Assembly (NCBI GenBank): GCA_030549775.1
Contig: CM060180.1
Location: forward strand, 84,495,672 to 84,559,671
From: Tamarix chinensis
Taxonomy: Eukaryota; Streptophyta; Magnoliopsida; Caryophyllales; Tamaricaceae
Length of the DNA: 64,000 nucleotides
Reading direction: 5' to 3'
Below, piece after piece: positions 34,392 through 48,379 of the stretch. The first letter of the stretch is position 1; every line of letters begins with the position of its first letter. The notes below the pieces were generated by a model. It made no database searches. It was not told where the DNA came from and worked only from the letters and a program-made list of their open reading frames with translations. Position numbers and translations under genes: made by a program.

Positions 34392-35946
34392 TGTAATGCC
34401 CCATCCTAAAATTCATCAAAATGTGTTTAAAATTATATTGGTATAAATAAGCTAATTTTTATTTTTAAAAATTGTTTAAAATTCCAATATATATGTGAAT
34501 TTCAAGAACACCAATCTATTAGTTTCCCTAACTTATCAACTAGTGAACTCAAAGATTAATAATTTTATTCTTAACAAACTAGTTGACTAGTTTCCTCTAA
34601 TCAATTGAATTATTATTATTTAATCTTATATCCTTTTTTGATTTAATTTGATTCTCTATCTAATGTTTATCAAAACCTCTAGTTAGAATCTATTTGTGCT
34701 TATGAGCATATTTTGGTGTTTTAAAATTATTTTAACTTCATTTAGATCATTTTATATCATTATTTTGTTAAATGTTCCCAAAAATTACTCTTCAAGGCAT
34801 ACCTGACCTTCTCTCATTTCCCTCACCTCTCTCTCTCTATCTCTCTATCTCTCTCTCTTCTAGCATTTGGGAAACATGTTTGACTCTATGCAACCCTTCC
34901 CTTATACACCAACCGTCTATTATGTCCCTTTTCTAACTACATTCAACCTCTCTCTAGTTTTGCATACTTAACCATACTAATATTATCTCTCCCCGTCTTG
35001 TGGATTTGCTGAGTGTTGAGTATTTTCTTATTTATTGTTCTTGCTCCCTTCTTTCTCTCCCTTGGTGAAATTTGCTGAGTGTTGAGTATTTTCCCCTTTT
35101 CTTCCTTTTTCATGTCTGATGAGAAAAGATAATGCTTACTCTTTTTTTTTCATCCTTTGTTGAGCATTGTATCTCTTTTCTTCTTTTCATGTTGTTTTTA
35201 GTTCTCCCTTATTTATTTAAATCAAGGAAGGATTAAGGTTTGAAAAATAAATGAAGGTGTGGTGGAACCATTTATCTTAATAAATGAAAAATATGTATTA
35301 TATAAAGGAAGATCTATAATATAGTTTATGTTAAGTGAATCTAATGTATGATCTATCTTGTTATTCATCCATGATTTTTATACGATATGCCTTAATATAT
35401 TATAACCATGAGCTTAGATATTATATTATTTAATTATTTTTATTACTATACTACTAATGACCACATGTATCATGAGCTCTTACCATGTTTTAAGTAGCTT
35501 ATTCTAACAATACTTCACCTCACTAACACTACATTAGTTTTGTCACTGTGATGACTAGTTTTATCAGTAGAGGATTATTTTTAGGGTTACCACTCTCAGC
35601 ATTAGTATGATTATAACAATATAATGGGCCACTACCCAGCCATTACTTGGGAATTGAGAGTAATATTTTTATTTAGTTAACAGTTAGACTAAGAAATTCT
35701 AATGTATATATTTTACACATTATGATGAGATGTTTTTCTTCTTTCTAGTTATTTATAATCTTTGCTTAAGTTCATGTGTTTTGATTTTGCAACCCTTGTT
35801 CTTATTTATATCATTCTCATCTCTATTAATATTGCTGTTTCACTTAGCATGCATCCTTTGCTCTTTGTCCTATTTTACCTTGCATCAAACATACATTAGG
35901 TAATAATCACACCTCTCCTATGGTTTATATGGTTGTAAAATTTCCT
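34392..35946 (+). mobile_element. 3' LTR of the Tekay-like element
   Basis: Starts TGTAATGCCCCATCC. It shares a CT-rich block with the left LTR fragment (30440-30860). Later parts (AGTTAGACTAAG near 35682, CAACCCTTG near 35790) echo the gag-only element's LTR. No GGGGTGTTACA terminus is found; the expected end falls where the long inverted repeat begins (35947). Confidence 0.65.
34825..34860. repeat. CT-rich microsatellite
   Basis: Imperfect (CT)n with CTAT interruptions inside the 3' LTR. Confidence 0.9.
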
Positions 35947-36202
35947 ATTTTATTTTTATAATTACTTCAAGACCATGAAAATTGAAATCCTAATGCATAA
36001 TAAAAAAGAAAAATATGTGGAAACAAAATATCCATACCGACAATGCTATATAGCTCCATGTGATATATATATATATATATATATATCACATGGAGCTATA
36101 TAGCATTGTCGGTATGAATATTTTGTTTCCACATACTTTTCTTTTTTATTATGCATTAGGATTTCAATTTTCATGGTGTTGAAGTAATTATATCAATAAA
36201 AT
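35947..36202. repeat. Long near-perfect inverted repeat (hairpin)
   Basis: The arms are 35947-36060 and 36089-36202 (114 bp each), with a 28-bp palindromic spacer TGATATAT...ATATCA. I count five mismatches between the arms: two near the outer ends, one at 35971, and one each near 36014 and 36031. The axis is at 36074/36075. No flanking target duplication is evident. It may be a palindromic MITE, or an inverted duplication formed at the TA run. Its transcript would fold into a long double-stranded RNA. Confidence 0.96.
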
Positions 36203-38490
36203 AGCTTGATCCTCTTATCACCTCACTCTTATCATTCATGATATAGGTATCCTCAAATGGTATCATTTGACCATAGAATTTAATCCCAAAAGGCTTCCAA
36301 GCATGCTCATCTTTGTCTAGGTGCAATCACAGACTAGTAGCCCTTACCATTCATTTAATATGGCAATCAACTACTTAAGATAGGGGACTTTGTTGTCCTT
36401 GATCACATTATATTTTTCCCTCTTCTTCTTTCATTATTTTACCTTTACATATATGAGGTCTTTTATCTATTTTGGGGGGAAAAATAATTGTACAATTCTC
36501 TCACTTTTCCTCTCTCCTCTAATTTTTCCTCTTGTTATTCAATAAATTCAAACTATTAATCAAATTCCCTAATAATTTCTTAGTTAACAAAATAGCGACA
36601 ACAACATACATTGTTGAAAGGGGTCCTTTGAGATTCAGAACGCTATGTCTCATATTCAACCATCTAACCAATTTGATCCTTGTACTAGTGACCGTGAGAG
36701 AAGAAAATCTAGGTACTTTCTCTTATCTTTTGGTTGTCAATACCAACATCCAAGCATCTATTTACGAAATGGTCTTGGATATCTTGGCTCCTCTTGCTTA
36801 CATCTTTGGGTAACCACATGTTACAAAATTTTCATGCTACATCTCAGTAGATTACTCCTTAAGAAATATTAGTGGAAGTGATGGATCTTCCAAAGAGGGA
36901 GTTAAGGACTAAGCTTTATAGCATCATCTTTAAAGAAGAAGATGTAGAGTCTACAAAGATGATAGAGAAAAAAGGACTAAGAGTGGTAGATGCTAGGAGG
37001 CCCTTATCCCTCCAAGATATAGTAGGTGAGAGAAATGTTTGAGTCCAAAGTAAAAGAATGATGTCCTCTAACCTAACATACATGGGGAAGAAATTCAAAT
37101 ATAGGAAGTATCTCAGACAAATAAAGTTAACAAAGAACTAATTAGTAATATGTTAGATTAATGAGTATAAGAGGGATTGGATGCTATGAGAGTGAAGAAG
37201 AATAGCATTTATAGCTATAGGTAATAGACACCCTTCACTAAGAGCATGCCTAAAATTTTAGCCCTGAGAATAACAATCCTAAATTTCAAATCATTTGGTC
37301 GTTCCTCATATCTAGAGGACAATTTAATAATATTCCAAAATAATATATTGCTAACTGGGGCACAAGAAGAGACCTTATGAAAGGTATTCTTGAGTACCTT
37401 AAAGTAGTAACATTGATATAGTTTAAAAACTAAGAGCTTAATTACCAAACTTCTTTTCAAAGATTTTGATGTCTTTTGTAGAATAATTTGATGTACATTA
37501 ACTACAAAGAATGTACTCTTCTTCTTTGATGGGTTTCTTCCATCACCCTATGGAATTTGGTTCATAATTTTTGAAAATTTTGATAAAGAACTTAGATATA
37601 TTGATGATTTGGATAAGGTCATCACCAAATCCTTCCTTCTAGGAGGCTGAACTGATAAAGTCGTAATGGAATGTTTGTAGTTTTCTAAATGCAAATTATA
37701 TAATTCTGTGATAAAGGATGTGTAAGAGAAAATAGATGCTAAAGAGATGAGTAAGGTAATAAGGCTAATGGACAAAAGGATAGAAATAGGGTCAATGCTA
37801 TAATAGAGACCAGAGAAGGCGGTATTTAGGCAAGAATGGGATTGTTATGGTATAAGGCCAGTGTTATAACTATCTTCCAAATCAGATTAAATAGGAAGAT
37901 TTTACATATACACGCCATTAGTAGCCAACCTCTCTTACATAAAAAATGTTCAAAATGGCTAACATACATTTCTAAGGGCCTTTCTTAAATGATTACTAAT
38001 GAAACAAAAGAACCTCAACATGTGGTGTGCATATAATGAAGAGTGTGAGTAATTATTGGATGTGGTAGAAGAGCTAGTGTGAAAGAATTATTTGAAGCAT
38101 TATTCTTATAAAAATTTAATAAGATAAGAAACTAGGGATGTTTGAAAATTCACTCCACCACCTCAAAGTGAAGAGCCTAAGAAAATTATCCACACTATTA
38201 CATGAGGTGATTTATTAGATGAAGCAAGCAACGTAGCTATAAATTCATACATCATAGAGGATGAGTTCAATTAAACAAACAAGAGAGAAATAATGGATGA
38301 ATGAATGTTTAGTTTCATAGCTAATAATTAGACACCAAGTATAGTGGAGCAACAGAATGGCCCTTTCATTATTAATGTGCAAATGCAAATAGTGTGATGA
38401 AAAGTGTCCTCAAAGACATAAGAATTATGTCGATGTTATTTTTGAAGAATCTTTCAAGTAATTAGAATTTATAAAAGGATGATATGTAAA
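36203..38490. other. Unassigned AT-rich DNA
   Basis: No domain recognised. Overlapping ORFs at 36532-36872 (plus) and ORFs at 36916-37098, 37215-37460 and 37548-37775 (minus) have no family resemblance and oppose each other. Position suggests the 3' part may be the decayed gag region of the Tat-like element that follows, but nothing in the sequence proves it. Confidence 0.4.
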
Positions 38491-38499
38491 TAACACGTT

Positions 38500-40024
38500 T
38501 CCTTTTGTGGGAATGGTGGGTAACATCATAAAATTAAAGGGAATGGTGGATCTCATTTTTATGGCTAGTCAGCTAGGAGCATTAAAGATCATCAAAATAA
38601 ACTTTATAGTTAACTCTTACTCATTAGCATATCACATGATACTAGGGTAAACTTTATATAACAACCTCTAGGCTAGCATTATTATAGTTGGATTTTTAAT
38701 CATATTAAGAATTAATGGAGGATGGGGATAAATCTAGGGTGACAAAATAATGGTGTGATAATGTTATGCAATAGAAGTATGCGGCACTCTAGGATAATTA
38801 GATGATAATAAGTTGTGAAGCTTAGTTCTATAGGATTTCAATACCCTTAGAGAAAGCATCTAGATTTCTATAGAGGCAAAAGAGAAGTAGTTAGGGGATG
38901 TAAGATGCAAAGTGTTGTTATGTAAGGACATTAATGTCATTGATAAAGAGGAGTTAATGATATTTCTTCTAAGAAATAAAAAAATCTTTGTAAGGAAGGT
39001 GTCTCACTTAGAGGGAATTCCTTCTAAATTTATTATACAAAGATTGGATATAATAAAGGGATTCAACTAGTAGAACAAATAAATAGAGCTACCCGAGCTA
39101 AAAAAATTAATCAATACGAGAGGAAGTAGAGAAGTTGGCTACTTAGGTTTCATCTAAGAGGTGAAATATGATAACTTGGGAACTAATCTAGTCTTCGTAA
39201 ATAATCCTAATGAAAAATGAAAAATGTGTGTCTACTTCAAAAACATGAACAAAGAATTTCATAAATATAGTTACCAAATCACTAAGATAGATTGGCTTCT
39301 CAACTCATTGGTTATGTAGGAAAGGTTAAGTTTTATGGGAGCCTCTTCTAGATATCATCAAATCAAGTTGGTTGAGGCTAACAAAGACAAAACCACTATT
39401 ACCATGTACGATTGGATTCAATATTATAGAGTTATGATATTCGGATTGAAGAACGTTAGGCCAACTTACCAAAGGATGGTGAATGCAATATTTCAAAGAC
39501 ATACTAGAATGTGGAAAGAGGCTTACATGGTTGCCATGATGGTGAAAGCAAGGAAAGAAATAAACACACATACAAGAGATCTAGTATGTTTCTAATACTC
39601 TAAGAAAATTAAAAAAGTTTTTAAGTACATCTAAATTTGTAATTTAAGTAGTAGTGGGTAACTCTTGTGGTTCATGGCATTTAATAAGGGTATATAAGTA
39701 AATATGGAAAATATCGCCACAATTTTGTGTGTGTAACCTCCATCAAAGTAGAAAGATAATCAAAAACTAATGGGAAATGTAGTTGTAGTACACAAATTCT
39801 TATTTAGGGGGATCGATAAGTGCTTGCAATTCTTCAGGATGCTAAGGGAAAAGGATAAATTTTAGTGGATAGAATATTTCCAAAAAATATTCAATGCTTC
39901 AAAAGCCCACTTAACTAGATTGCTATCTCTAATTGAACAAGTTTTAGGAGAGGAGATGTTCTTGTGCCTAGTAGCATCACCATCAACAAATTCTTCTTTT
40001 ATTGTTAAGGAAGATATTCGGGTC
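38500..40024 (+). pseudogene. Tat/Retand-like protease, RT and RNase H relic
   Basis: The protease C-terminal part reads GMVDLIFMASQLGALKI, then FIVNSYSLAYHMILG (38580-38650), the pattern seen before the RT of Tat elements. RT has CVYFKNMNKEF, then LSFMGASSRYHQIKLVE and an open 86-codon stretch (39335-39595) containing MIFGLKNVRPTYQRMVNAIF. The catalytic YVDD expected after it is replaced by YMVAMMVKARKE. The RNase H side is GIDKCLQFFRMLREKDKF, then MFLCLVASPSTNSSFIVKED just before 40024, where a minus-strand LTR cuts in. No integrase is seen on the far side. Confidence 0.75.
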
Positions 40025-43000
40025 TCTAACAACCCCATTTTTCTACTTATAAAGTTTGTTTTGTGGAAGTGTTGCTCACAAGAATAATAAATGTCACCAC
40101 CACACTTAACATAAGTCTGATTCCTTTATCTTTCTTATGCCACGTGCTAATATTAAAAACAAGTCATACAAAATAAAGTAGGAAAAATAGAAGTAATAAC
40201 ATAAATAAATGTTATAGATAAATATTCTCCCTATAACAAAAAAAAACATAGTAGTCTAAAGGAAAATTGACGACAATAAAAACTACCACCCGATGGTACA
40301 ACACTAATTTTCCTTGACTCTTATAAGCAAAAGACCATTCCGAGAATTGACCCTCTTCCTAAGCATTCCACTTATCCATAACTCCATTTTACACTTCATG
40401 GCACTCCATTACCTTCACATAATAATATGAAAATATAGTATTAGTATGACTCTTTTACATTGAGTAAATCATAATACCTCACAAGAGGTAGAAAACTCAC
40501 ATTGTAATTAATTAATTAATCCAAAATCATGCTCATACTACAAAATACATGCCAAAACAATATACAACAACCATGATAAATTATATAGAATATCTTAGTC
40601 ACATGCTCAGCAATCAATAATAATTAACCAATTCATGTTAACTCAACATACATAATAGCAATATGAAAAACCATAGCCAAACTTGACTAATTAATCAATT
40701 CCAAAAACAAAGTTAGGGTAATAAGGCATATACAAAACAAACACTTTAAATCGATTCTAAATACTAAAGGTAGGGCATTGAGGCAAACTACCAAACCAAC
40801 AATCTAGTACATTCCATGGTCATTGAACGAGACTTCTTAGTTATTTATTTTACTCGAGGAGAGACCATTGACCTAGATACATTAATGGAGAACTAATCAT
40901 ACTGGCACCTAAAGGCAACACAAGATCCTCACTCTAGAAACTAGGGAAACTATAATACTCCTATTCATACTGGCTTAGATAGGCAATATAGTGTCCTCCA
41001 AACTCAAGCATCTAATCCTTATGTATCGACAAGTCACCTATAGAGTAAACTAGGAAATTATTAGAGCATAATGGCACACAAGAAAACCAAAACAATACAG
41101 GGGGTAAACCTTATCTCTATGGTAGCTAATCTTAGAGAGCAACCATTACAACACTCAAGGACTTCTACTTTAAGGATTAATATTTTATAATATGATCAAA
41201 GACATCACATATTCCATTAAAATTTCATTTCATACCAAACCACTTTTCCTTTATTTTAAATTATTCAAGTCCTAAAGTAAATGATCCACACCAAGGTCCA
41301 TGTAAACATTAAAGTTAACCTACAAATATTATAAGACTATCATATATCCAATTATTCACATTAAGTGTATTAGGTCAAAAGTGGCTAAAATACTGTTCAA
41401 ACCCTAATTTCACCATTATTATCCAATTTCATACAAAAAAAATTACTATGATAATTATTTATGAAAAGAATAAAAGATAATAATTTATAATATTTTAGCA
41501 CATAGGTAAATTTCTATGACTTAGTGACTGACTATTTTTTTCCATTATATATGCATCTCTTAGATTACGTGGAAAAACCCTAATCATATATTTCTAATGT
41601 GTCATGTTTCCTCTAAAACACATACAGTCATATTTATAGCATGATATGACCTTTTAGGTTGCAATTATCATCATGGAGCATGTACAAGATTATTTCTAAC
41701 TCTTGAGCATGTGAATACCAATTATCATGTTTTAATCTTAATCATGCATATGTGCTTTCATTCTATTTATGCCTACCTTAACAACACATGTGATGATAAT
41801 CATGAAACAATTAACATAACATATACATCATAATTCAACAACCTAAGAACTAAAAAAGGCATAAGACATGTGATAACTATGAATTATGTTAATTATGTGG
41901 AACTTTAACATGAATATTTAGTGTGATTATGTGATTATTTTTTCATAATTTAGTTTACTTCTTATTCGCTGATCTTGAAAATATTTTATAGGTATTAGGA
42001 TAAAATGGAATCAATAAGAGATAAAACATAATAGCTGAAATGAAACAGAAGAAATAACTAGTGCTCAATGTATGAAAAGTAAAAAGACACACTCAATCAA
42101 ATTTTCGCAAAATTTTTGAACATGAAAGAAGTATATATATTTTTATCTATTAAATACATAAAAAATAATCTCAACCGTAAGTCAAAGGAAGAATTTATGG
42201 TTCAAATATGAAAAATTGTCAAAGTTGAAGGAACACATACTAATCGTGTCACCAACACTAGGGGGTTATGTCAATAAAAGATGAAAATTCCTTCTTCTCT
42301 AGTCAACCCGGGATGCCTATTCAATGAACAATTACTCATTTATAAGTTTATTTTTTACTCAGTTCAAGGAGAGAATGTATTAGACTAAAATTCAACAAAT
42401 TTTAAAGCACAAAAATGTGATATAGGGTTCTTTGTTTATCATCACCCTACTCACCTACTATATAACTAGGGCTCAAAAATATATATCGGTCATGCTAGAG
42501 TACATGGTGACATAATACTATCTAAACCCTATTAAGCTAATACTCAAATACTTATAGCTCATAAGAAGACTAAAGGAAAAGAATGAATGGATTAGGAGGT
42601 TATAAGGATAGGGTGGACTATAACTACAAATTGGCGCAATATAGATACCCACTATATCCAAACATAGAAGGTATTGTCAGTCAATCCTTAAGGGAAAAAT
42701 CCTAGCGAGGGCTAACCATATCTCAAAAGGTAGATAGTCAAAAATAATGCCCATTCCATATTTAAGATCTTCCACTTTATTATTGGAATTTTATTCGAGT
42801 GTTCACATATAATAAAAAAGGAAAGACATCACAAATTCCACACATAATAATTTAAAGCCCTCTTATTATCTTGACCTACAAGGGATCAAGTGCTCAACCA
42901 TGTAACCATTTGAAATTACCTTGATATCTTCATCATAAGAAATCAAGAACATAACCATATCATCATGAAAAATATTAATGAATAAAACATTTCTCTACTA

Positions 43001-44959
43001 CACTAAAAAAATGGATAAATTACACTAAAGTCTCAAAATGACATAGCACATAAATAATCTGCTCTAACACTATAAAAGAGAAAAATTAAATTTCAAAGCG
43101 ACTAAAAAAGAAAAAATTATATCAAATAGGATCTTTTATTAAAAATTTCTATTCATTAAAAACTGTGAAACTCAAGATTTGGTCCAAGGTTCCCAAAATA
43201 ACAACTTATTATACTTGAAGACTATAAAAAACCAAACAAGCAAAAATATTAGGTATATTTGATTAAAAAAGTCATAAATCAAGCTTCTACGCTAATTTAA
43301 AGAAAACTATTCATAGTGAATAATTAAAAATAAATATCAAAGTAAAAGTTACTAATTATTGATCACGGTTGTGGTTAATGGTCATATTTTAATTTCAATG
43401 ATTTATATATTTATTATTTTCACTTAATAATGCTAAATATGTTCATTATGTGAGTAACTATAATGAATCCTTGTTAACCAAAGAATCATGATGGATTTTT
43501 TGACTAACCTTACGTATGGTTATTTGAGAGAAATTATTGAAGAATAGTTTGAATTTTCAAGAAGAACATTCAAATATTTTCTCCTAAACAATATTAATTT
43601 ATGATATAAAAACCCAAATGACAATATATTATATTTTAGATTCTATCGAACAATGTCGTTGAACATCATAGTATCATCAAATCAATAAAACTAACAACAA
43701 CACAGAAAACCTAATAGGTTAACCTTAATACATAACTTCTGGAATTTTGACAACTTTGAGATTTCTCATAATTTTGGCCATAATATTTGGCATATGTAAC
43801 ATTTTAAAAATACATAAAATTTGTAGTGAACTAGGCATAGTAAGATTTCATATCACATACTACATATGCAAATATTTGAATACACAATTTCAGATATATC
43901 TCTTAAGAAAGGGTAAAAAATTAAAATTTTGATTTTATAATATTAAATCTAATTCCAAAGAGTTTGGGATATGTACCAATAAGAATAAAAGATTAAGAAA
44001 TATTCATAAATCCATAATAACCTTAGTGAACCAAACTAATAAAGGGGAAGTATAGAAAAATAAAAACCTTTTAATCATAACAAAAGGGGAAATAATCAAA
44101 CAAGTAAGATGACAATACTTATATTGAAGTTTGTGAGATAACAATCTTCATTAAAGGAGGAAAGGTTATGGAGGCTATAAATAAGGGTAGAAGGAGAAGA
44201 TAATGAAGCATAAAGGTGAAAGAATGTGCTTGACTTAATGGGTGAGTGGTTAAGGAAATGAATGACTATGGTTGGTGACATGATCATAATTATAATAGTC
44301 ATTCAATGTAAGTAATCATTAAATGCTAAATATTTGGGTTATGTTTGAAAAATACAACAAGCACAAAAGAAGAGGTGAAGAAGATTTCGCTAAGGAGGAG
44401 GGAAAATAAAAAATAATGATGATCTAGAAGGGTAAAGAGGGTAAGGATGAAAGACTTAAAGATTAAGTTAAAAAGGTGATATGGTAGTTTTCTTAGGAAT
44501 TCTAAATGCATTTGGTCACCACTTAGAAAATGTGGCTCCATAGACAGGGTGCATGTGTGAATTATCTTCATCCGTATATATAATTGAAAGGTTTATATTA
44601 AGTCTCACAAATAAAATAAGTTAGGTTTGATTATTTATTATCTCTTAAATATTTAATTTAATCAAAATACATTAAAATAATCATATAACATTTTGAAAAT
44701 AATCTAAGCTCAATAACACAAAAATATTGATTTTCATTGAGTTTAATGGATACTAATATTGACTATCTAGGATGAGTTAATAATAATTTTTTTTTTAATT
44801 TTTCCTTATTTTAATTAGGCTTAGCGGTTGGTGCAAGAAAATAAAAACAAAAAGATAGTCCCTACTTATACTAGATGTAATACTAATGTTCTTTATAATG
44901 GTTTTAGCCTGTACAGATATTTTCCAACTATTTGGGATTTGAGAATTGAGGGTACTACA
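40025..44959 (-). mobile_element. Long LTR, minus strand (probable solo LTR)
   Basis: On the minus strand it starts TGTAGTACCCTCAATTC (44959) and ends near GGGGTTGTTAGA (40025), close to the TGTAATACC...GGGGTGTTACA termini of the other long LTRs. Near its end it carries, on the plus strand, CACCACCACACTTAACATAAG, the complement of the block in the gag-only element's LTRs. About 4.9 kb; no internal region adjoins. The 5-bp flanks (GGGTC and TTATT) do not match, so the ends may be slightly misplaced or rearranged. No coding sequence is supported inside it; ORFs at 43747-43932 and 44096-44571 match nothing. Confidence 0.62.
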
Positions 44960-45590
44960 TTATTTTGAGAGCAAATACTACATAATAAATGTTATTCCAT
45001 ATTTAAGTTTTCATTTTCATTTTTACTTGTGTTTAACTAAAGGGAAGCTTTTGTGGGCATGTTTTTATTTTTTCTTTTCCACATTCTTTTATAAGTGGTG
45101 ACAAACATATGACCAACTATTTTCTCTGGTTCAAATACAAAAATTCATTTCTAAATATAGATTTCTTTAACTATTTATAAGCTCAATGTTACAAGTGAGG
45201 TAATAACATAACATCTAATATTGAATAATGCATCCTAATGCCAACATTTTCCCCACCATCATTATGTTTCTTGTAACGAAAATTGCGGCGGATTCTTTTA
45301 TCCCTTAGAATGCCACTTATTCTTGTTATTTGATCTAATTTTTTCTTATGTCATATTTAAATAAGTAAAAAAAAAATATTTCCTTAAATTTTGATGATAA
45401 AAATGTGGTGCAGTGCTTGAATAACTAACGTTATGAATAATAAAAAATCGTTACATTTTGAATGCCAAGTCCGTGAAAGAAAAAATAAAATAAAAATAAG
45501 CCACTTACAAGTTCCAAGTAAGATTGTATTCTAATACCAATGATAATAGGCAATAATAATAGATATGGTTGATATAGTAACATTGCTTCC
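44960..45590. other. AT-rich unassigned DNA
   Basis: No gene, repeat family or RNA recognised. Confidence 0.5.
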
Positions 45591-45596
45591 TTAAAT

Positions 45597-45811
45597 ACTC
45601 TATCCAATTTAAAATATATACCATTGCTTATTTCAAATACAAACTTTGACTATTAATAATTTTAATATATATTAATAAAAAATTTAAAAATAATATTATG
45701 AAAACATTTTAAGTATTCATTCAAGTTTTAATATCATAATGTGATATAATTTTACAAATATTAATGTTTTTTTGAAATACATGGAGTCATATATTTTAAA
45801 TTAAAAAGAGT
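45597..45811. mobile_element. Stowaway-like MITE candidate
   Basis: The left end ACTCTATCCAATTTAAAATA and the reverse complement of the right end ACTCTTTTTAATTTAAAATA match over about 20-25 bp. It is short (215 bp), AT-rich and non-coding. The TA duplication expected for Stowaway elements is present on the left (TA before CTC) but not clean on the right. Confidence 0.5.
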
Positions 45812-45819
45812 TGCTAGTT

Positions 45820-48260
45820 TTCTTATTTCTATATGTGGTTATCCGACATTCCATTGATGTTTTCCTGCGAATAAGTTGATATATTTATATAAAAGATGAA
45901 TTACTGTGCTGGTCTTCTAGCCTACATGATTCTCAGTGCCTCCGTACATACTGTGTTGAATGAAACTGGTTAAGGGTTTGGGCATAAATGTAGCAATAAT
46001 TTTCCCATCTGCATGGTTTTGTTCTCCTTTTCTATTGACAACTCCGATTATTTAAAACTCTATACCACAAAGGCAAAAGTATCTCCAACATTATTGGCAC
46101 TGGCTGACCTAAATGTGGGACTGGAAACTCGCTTTTGCAGTCACTAGCTCAACTTATCTTGATGCTTTTAGAAAGCAATGAAAACAACAAAAAACAAGTT
46201 GGGCTTTATGATGCAACCTTCCAGAGGTACTCGTAAAGGAGAGCTGGCAGCTGTGAGTGCATGAGACAAGCAATTTATTAATTTCCGCCACCTGTACGTC
46301 ATAGATAAGATGACACATTTCAGATTCAAATATACCTCTGTACTTGTTGGGCTTAGGTGATGTGATATAGGAAGCAGCAGAATTCAGGCAACGCGATTCA
46401 AAATTGCTAAAGCCTTCATTCTTAGTAATTTTGCTAAAACACTGCTCTTCCTAGCTAGCGTATATTGTAGTATTTTCGTGTGTACGGAGGATTATGTTGC
46501 ATGTGTCTAGAGGTGACAAACCAGTAGGATGAGTAGGATTTAGGTCCGTTCATTTTAAATCAAGTTAAAATCCTATTTGTTATACATGGAAATTATGTGT
46601 AGGTTGGGTCTAATTTATTTTTGGTTGTCATTACATAGAATAAGCTTGAAGTCAAATAACCATAGATGTTTGGTAAGGTCACAATTTAAATCCTTAAGTG
46701 TCTTTTGGGCTAGTTCTATTTTGGCTTATAGATATTGCATCTCATCATAATAGCGTAGGTTGTATGTTAATAATTTATATTGAAATTAGGTATTGTTAAT
46801 TTATTAACACAATTAAATTTTGTTTTAATTCATATATACTAAAATTTTTGAGTGGTAAATTATAGTAAACGATAACTTGAATCAATAATTATATTCTTTA
46901 TTCTTGTGCTATACATCAACTTTACAAATTTTTCTTGTACTTTTCCTTTTCCAAAGAGCCTTCCAACCTTTTTTATAGTCATTCTATGTGTTTTGTAAAC
47001 CAAGAGATTCTTAAGAAATAGAATTGAGAGTTAGTGATAAGAGAATACCTTGGGTAAAATAGAGATAAGAGAGTAAAAGTAAGAGAGTATTATTGTGATT
47101 TTATGTCCTTAAATTGATTATAAAGCCCCTTATATATACATATTTGAAAAATTAAGGACAGGAAAGGAAGACATATGGTGCAGTCAGGTAAAAACATTTA
47201 CATTGTTCGATGTAGAAAAAAGTTAGCCACCAAGGACATTTAAGGCTACTTATTTGGAACCAGTCCATGAATAAGGTGGGTTTCTTTAGAAACGTATTGG
47301 GTTAATTCTTGTTCTTTTGTATTCATATTCTAAGACCTAATAATAATACTAAAAGAAAACACTTATATCATTACTCCTTTAAAAAAATCATCAATTGTGT
47401 CGATTACTTCTATGGAGTAGACAAGTTAAACTTCTATTATATGACCGATGGTCCCAACCATACATTAAGTGTGTAAACCAATAAGACCCTAATACAAAAT
47501 AATAACAAAAATTACATCATAAATGATCTATGGACAAGGCTCCTCATCACTATATCAATCAGGCACATATATGTAAATAAGAACAAATAAAGTTTACATA
47601 AAAGACTATAATACAATTCTATAAGCAACAAAGACTAGAAATAAACAAATTTACATAAAAGACCATCGAATAAAACTTATGCAATATCATGTAGTGAAAG
47701 AGAAACTTATTCCTATGATGTCCTTCAGCTATAATATAAGTTAAATAACCACTCAACCCATCAGGCTATGAGGAAAATGAAACTACAAAGTTTTATTAGT
47801 TTTAGTAAAATTTAAAATTTTAATTTCTATAAAAATGAGATAGTATAAAAATTTGGCTAGTTCTATATTCCCACATGTTTATATTAGACAAAGAACTTTT
47901 AAATAAGCGTCATCTAATCTTGACCACTGTTATTATAAAATGGATAACTTCATAGGTCATTGAATACCATGTGTTTAGACATTGCTATATTGTGTAAGAA
48001 AGGACAAGAATTTATGCTTTTATTTAACGGTGTGTCCCCTTGAAATATTTTATCCCCCAACCAACCTTTCATGCAATCGTAAGAGGTTACCAAGAGGATA
48101 TTGTCAGTAATGAATACACACAATCTAGAAAATTCCTTACTTTCCATTTAAGAAATGAGTTATTTTTTATCATCTCATATACCTCCTCAACTTACTCTAT
48201 TTCCTTACTTTTATTTTTAACATTATTTGTCTTTTTATAACTAATCTACCCTATACTTTC
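45820..48260. other. Intergenic DNA with a more complex patch
   Basis: 45880-46500 has more even base use and no visible transposon features. I see no ORF of note and no RNA gene in it. It may be low-copy DNA or part of an unrecognised element. The rest, to 48260, is AT-rich without recognised domains; the opposing ORFs at 47950-48147 and 48040-48240 look like chance. Confidence 0.4.
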
Positions 48261-48379
48261 ATTGAAGTACTACTATGGAAAAGGAAAAATAATAGCAATA
48301 CATTAAATGATGGTGATTTTGAAACTATTACCAAACGCATGAAAATTAATGCACTGGATAGCTGAGGAAGTTTTGATAA

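Noticed and set aside
36532..36872. Overlapping ORFs of 93 and 75 codons
   Set aside because: Two frames are open over the same DNA and neither resembles a known protein; not enough to call a gene.
46235..46270. Possible microRNA-like sequence (GCTGGCAGCTGTGAGTGCAT)
   Set aside because: No complementary arm was found nearby to form a precursor hairpin.
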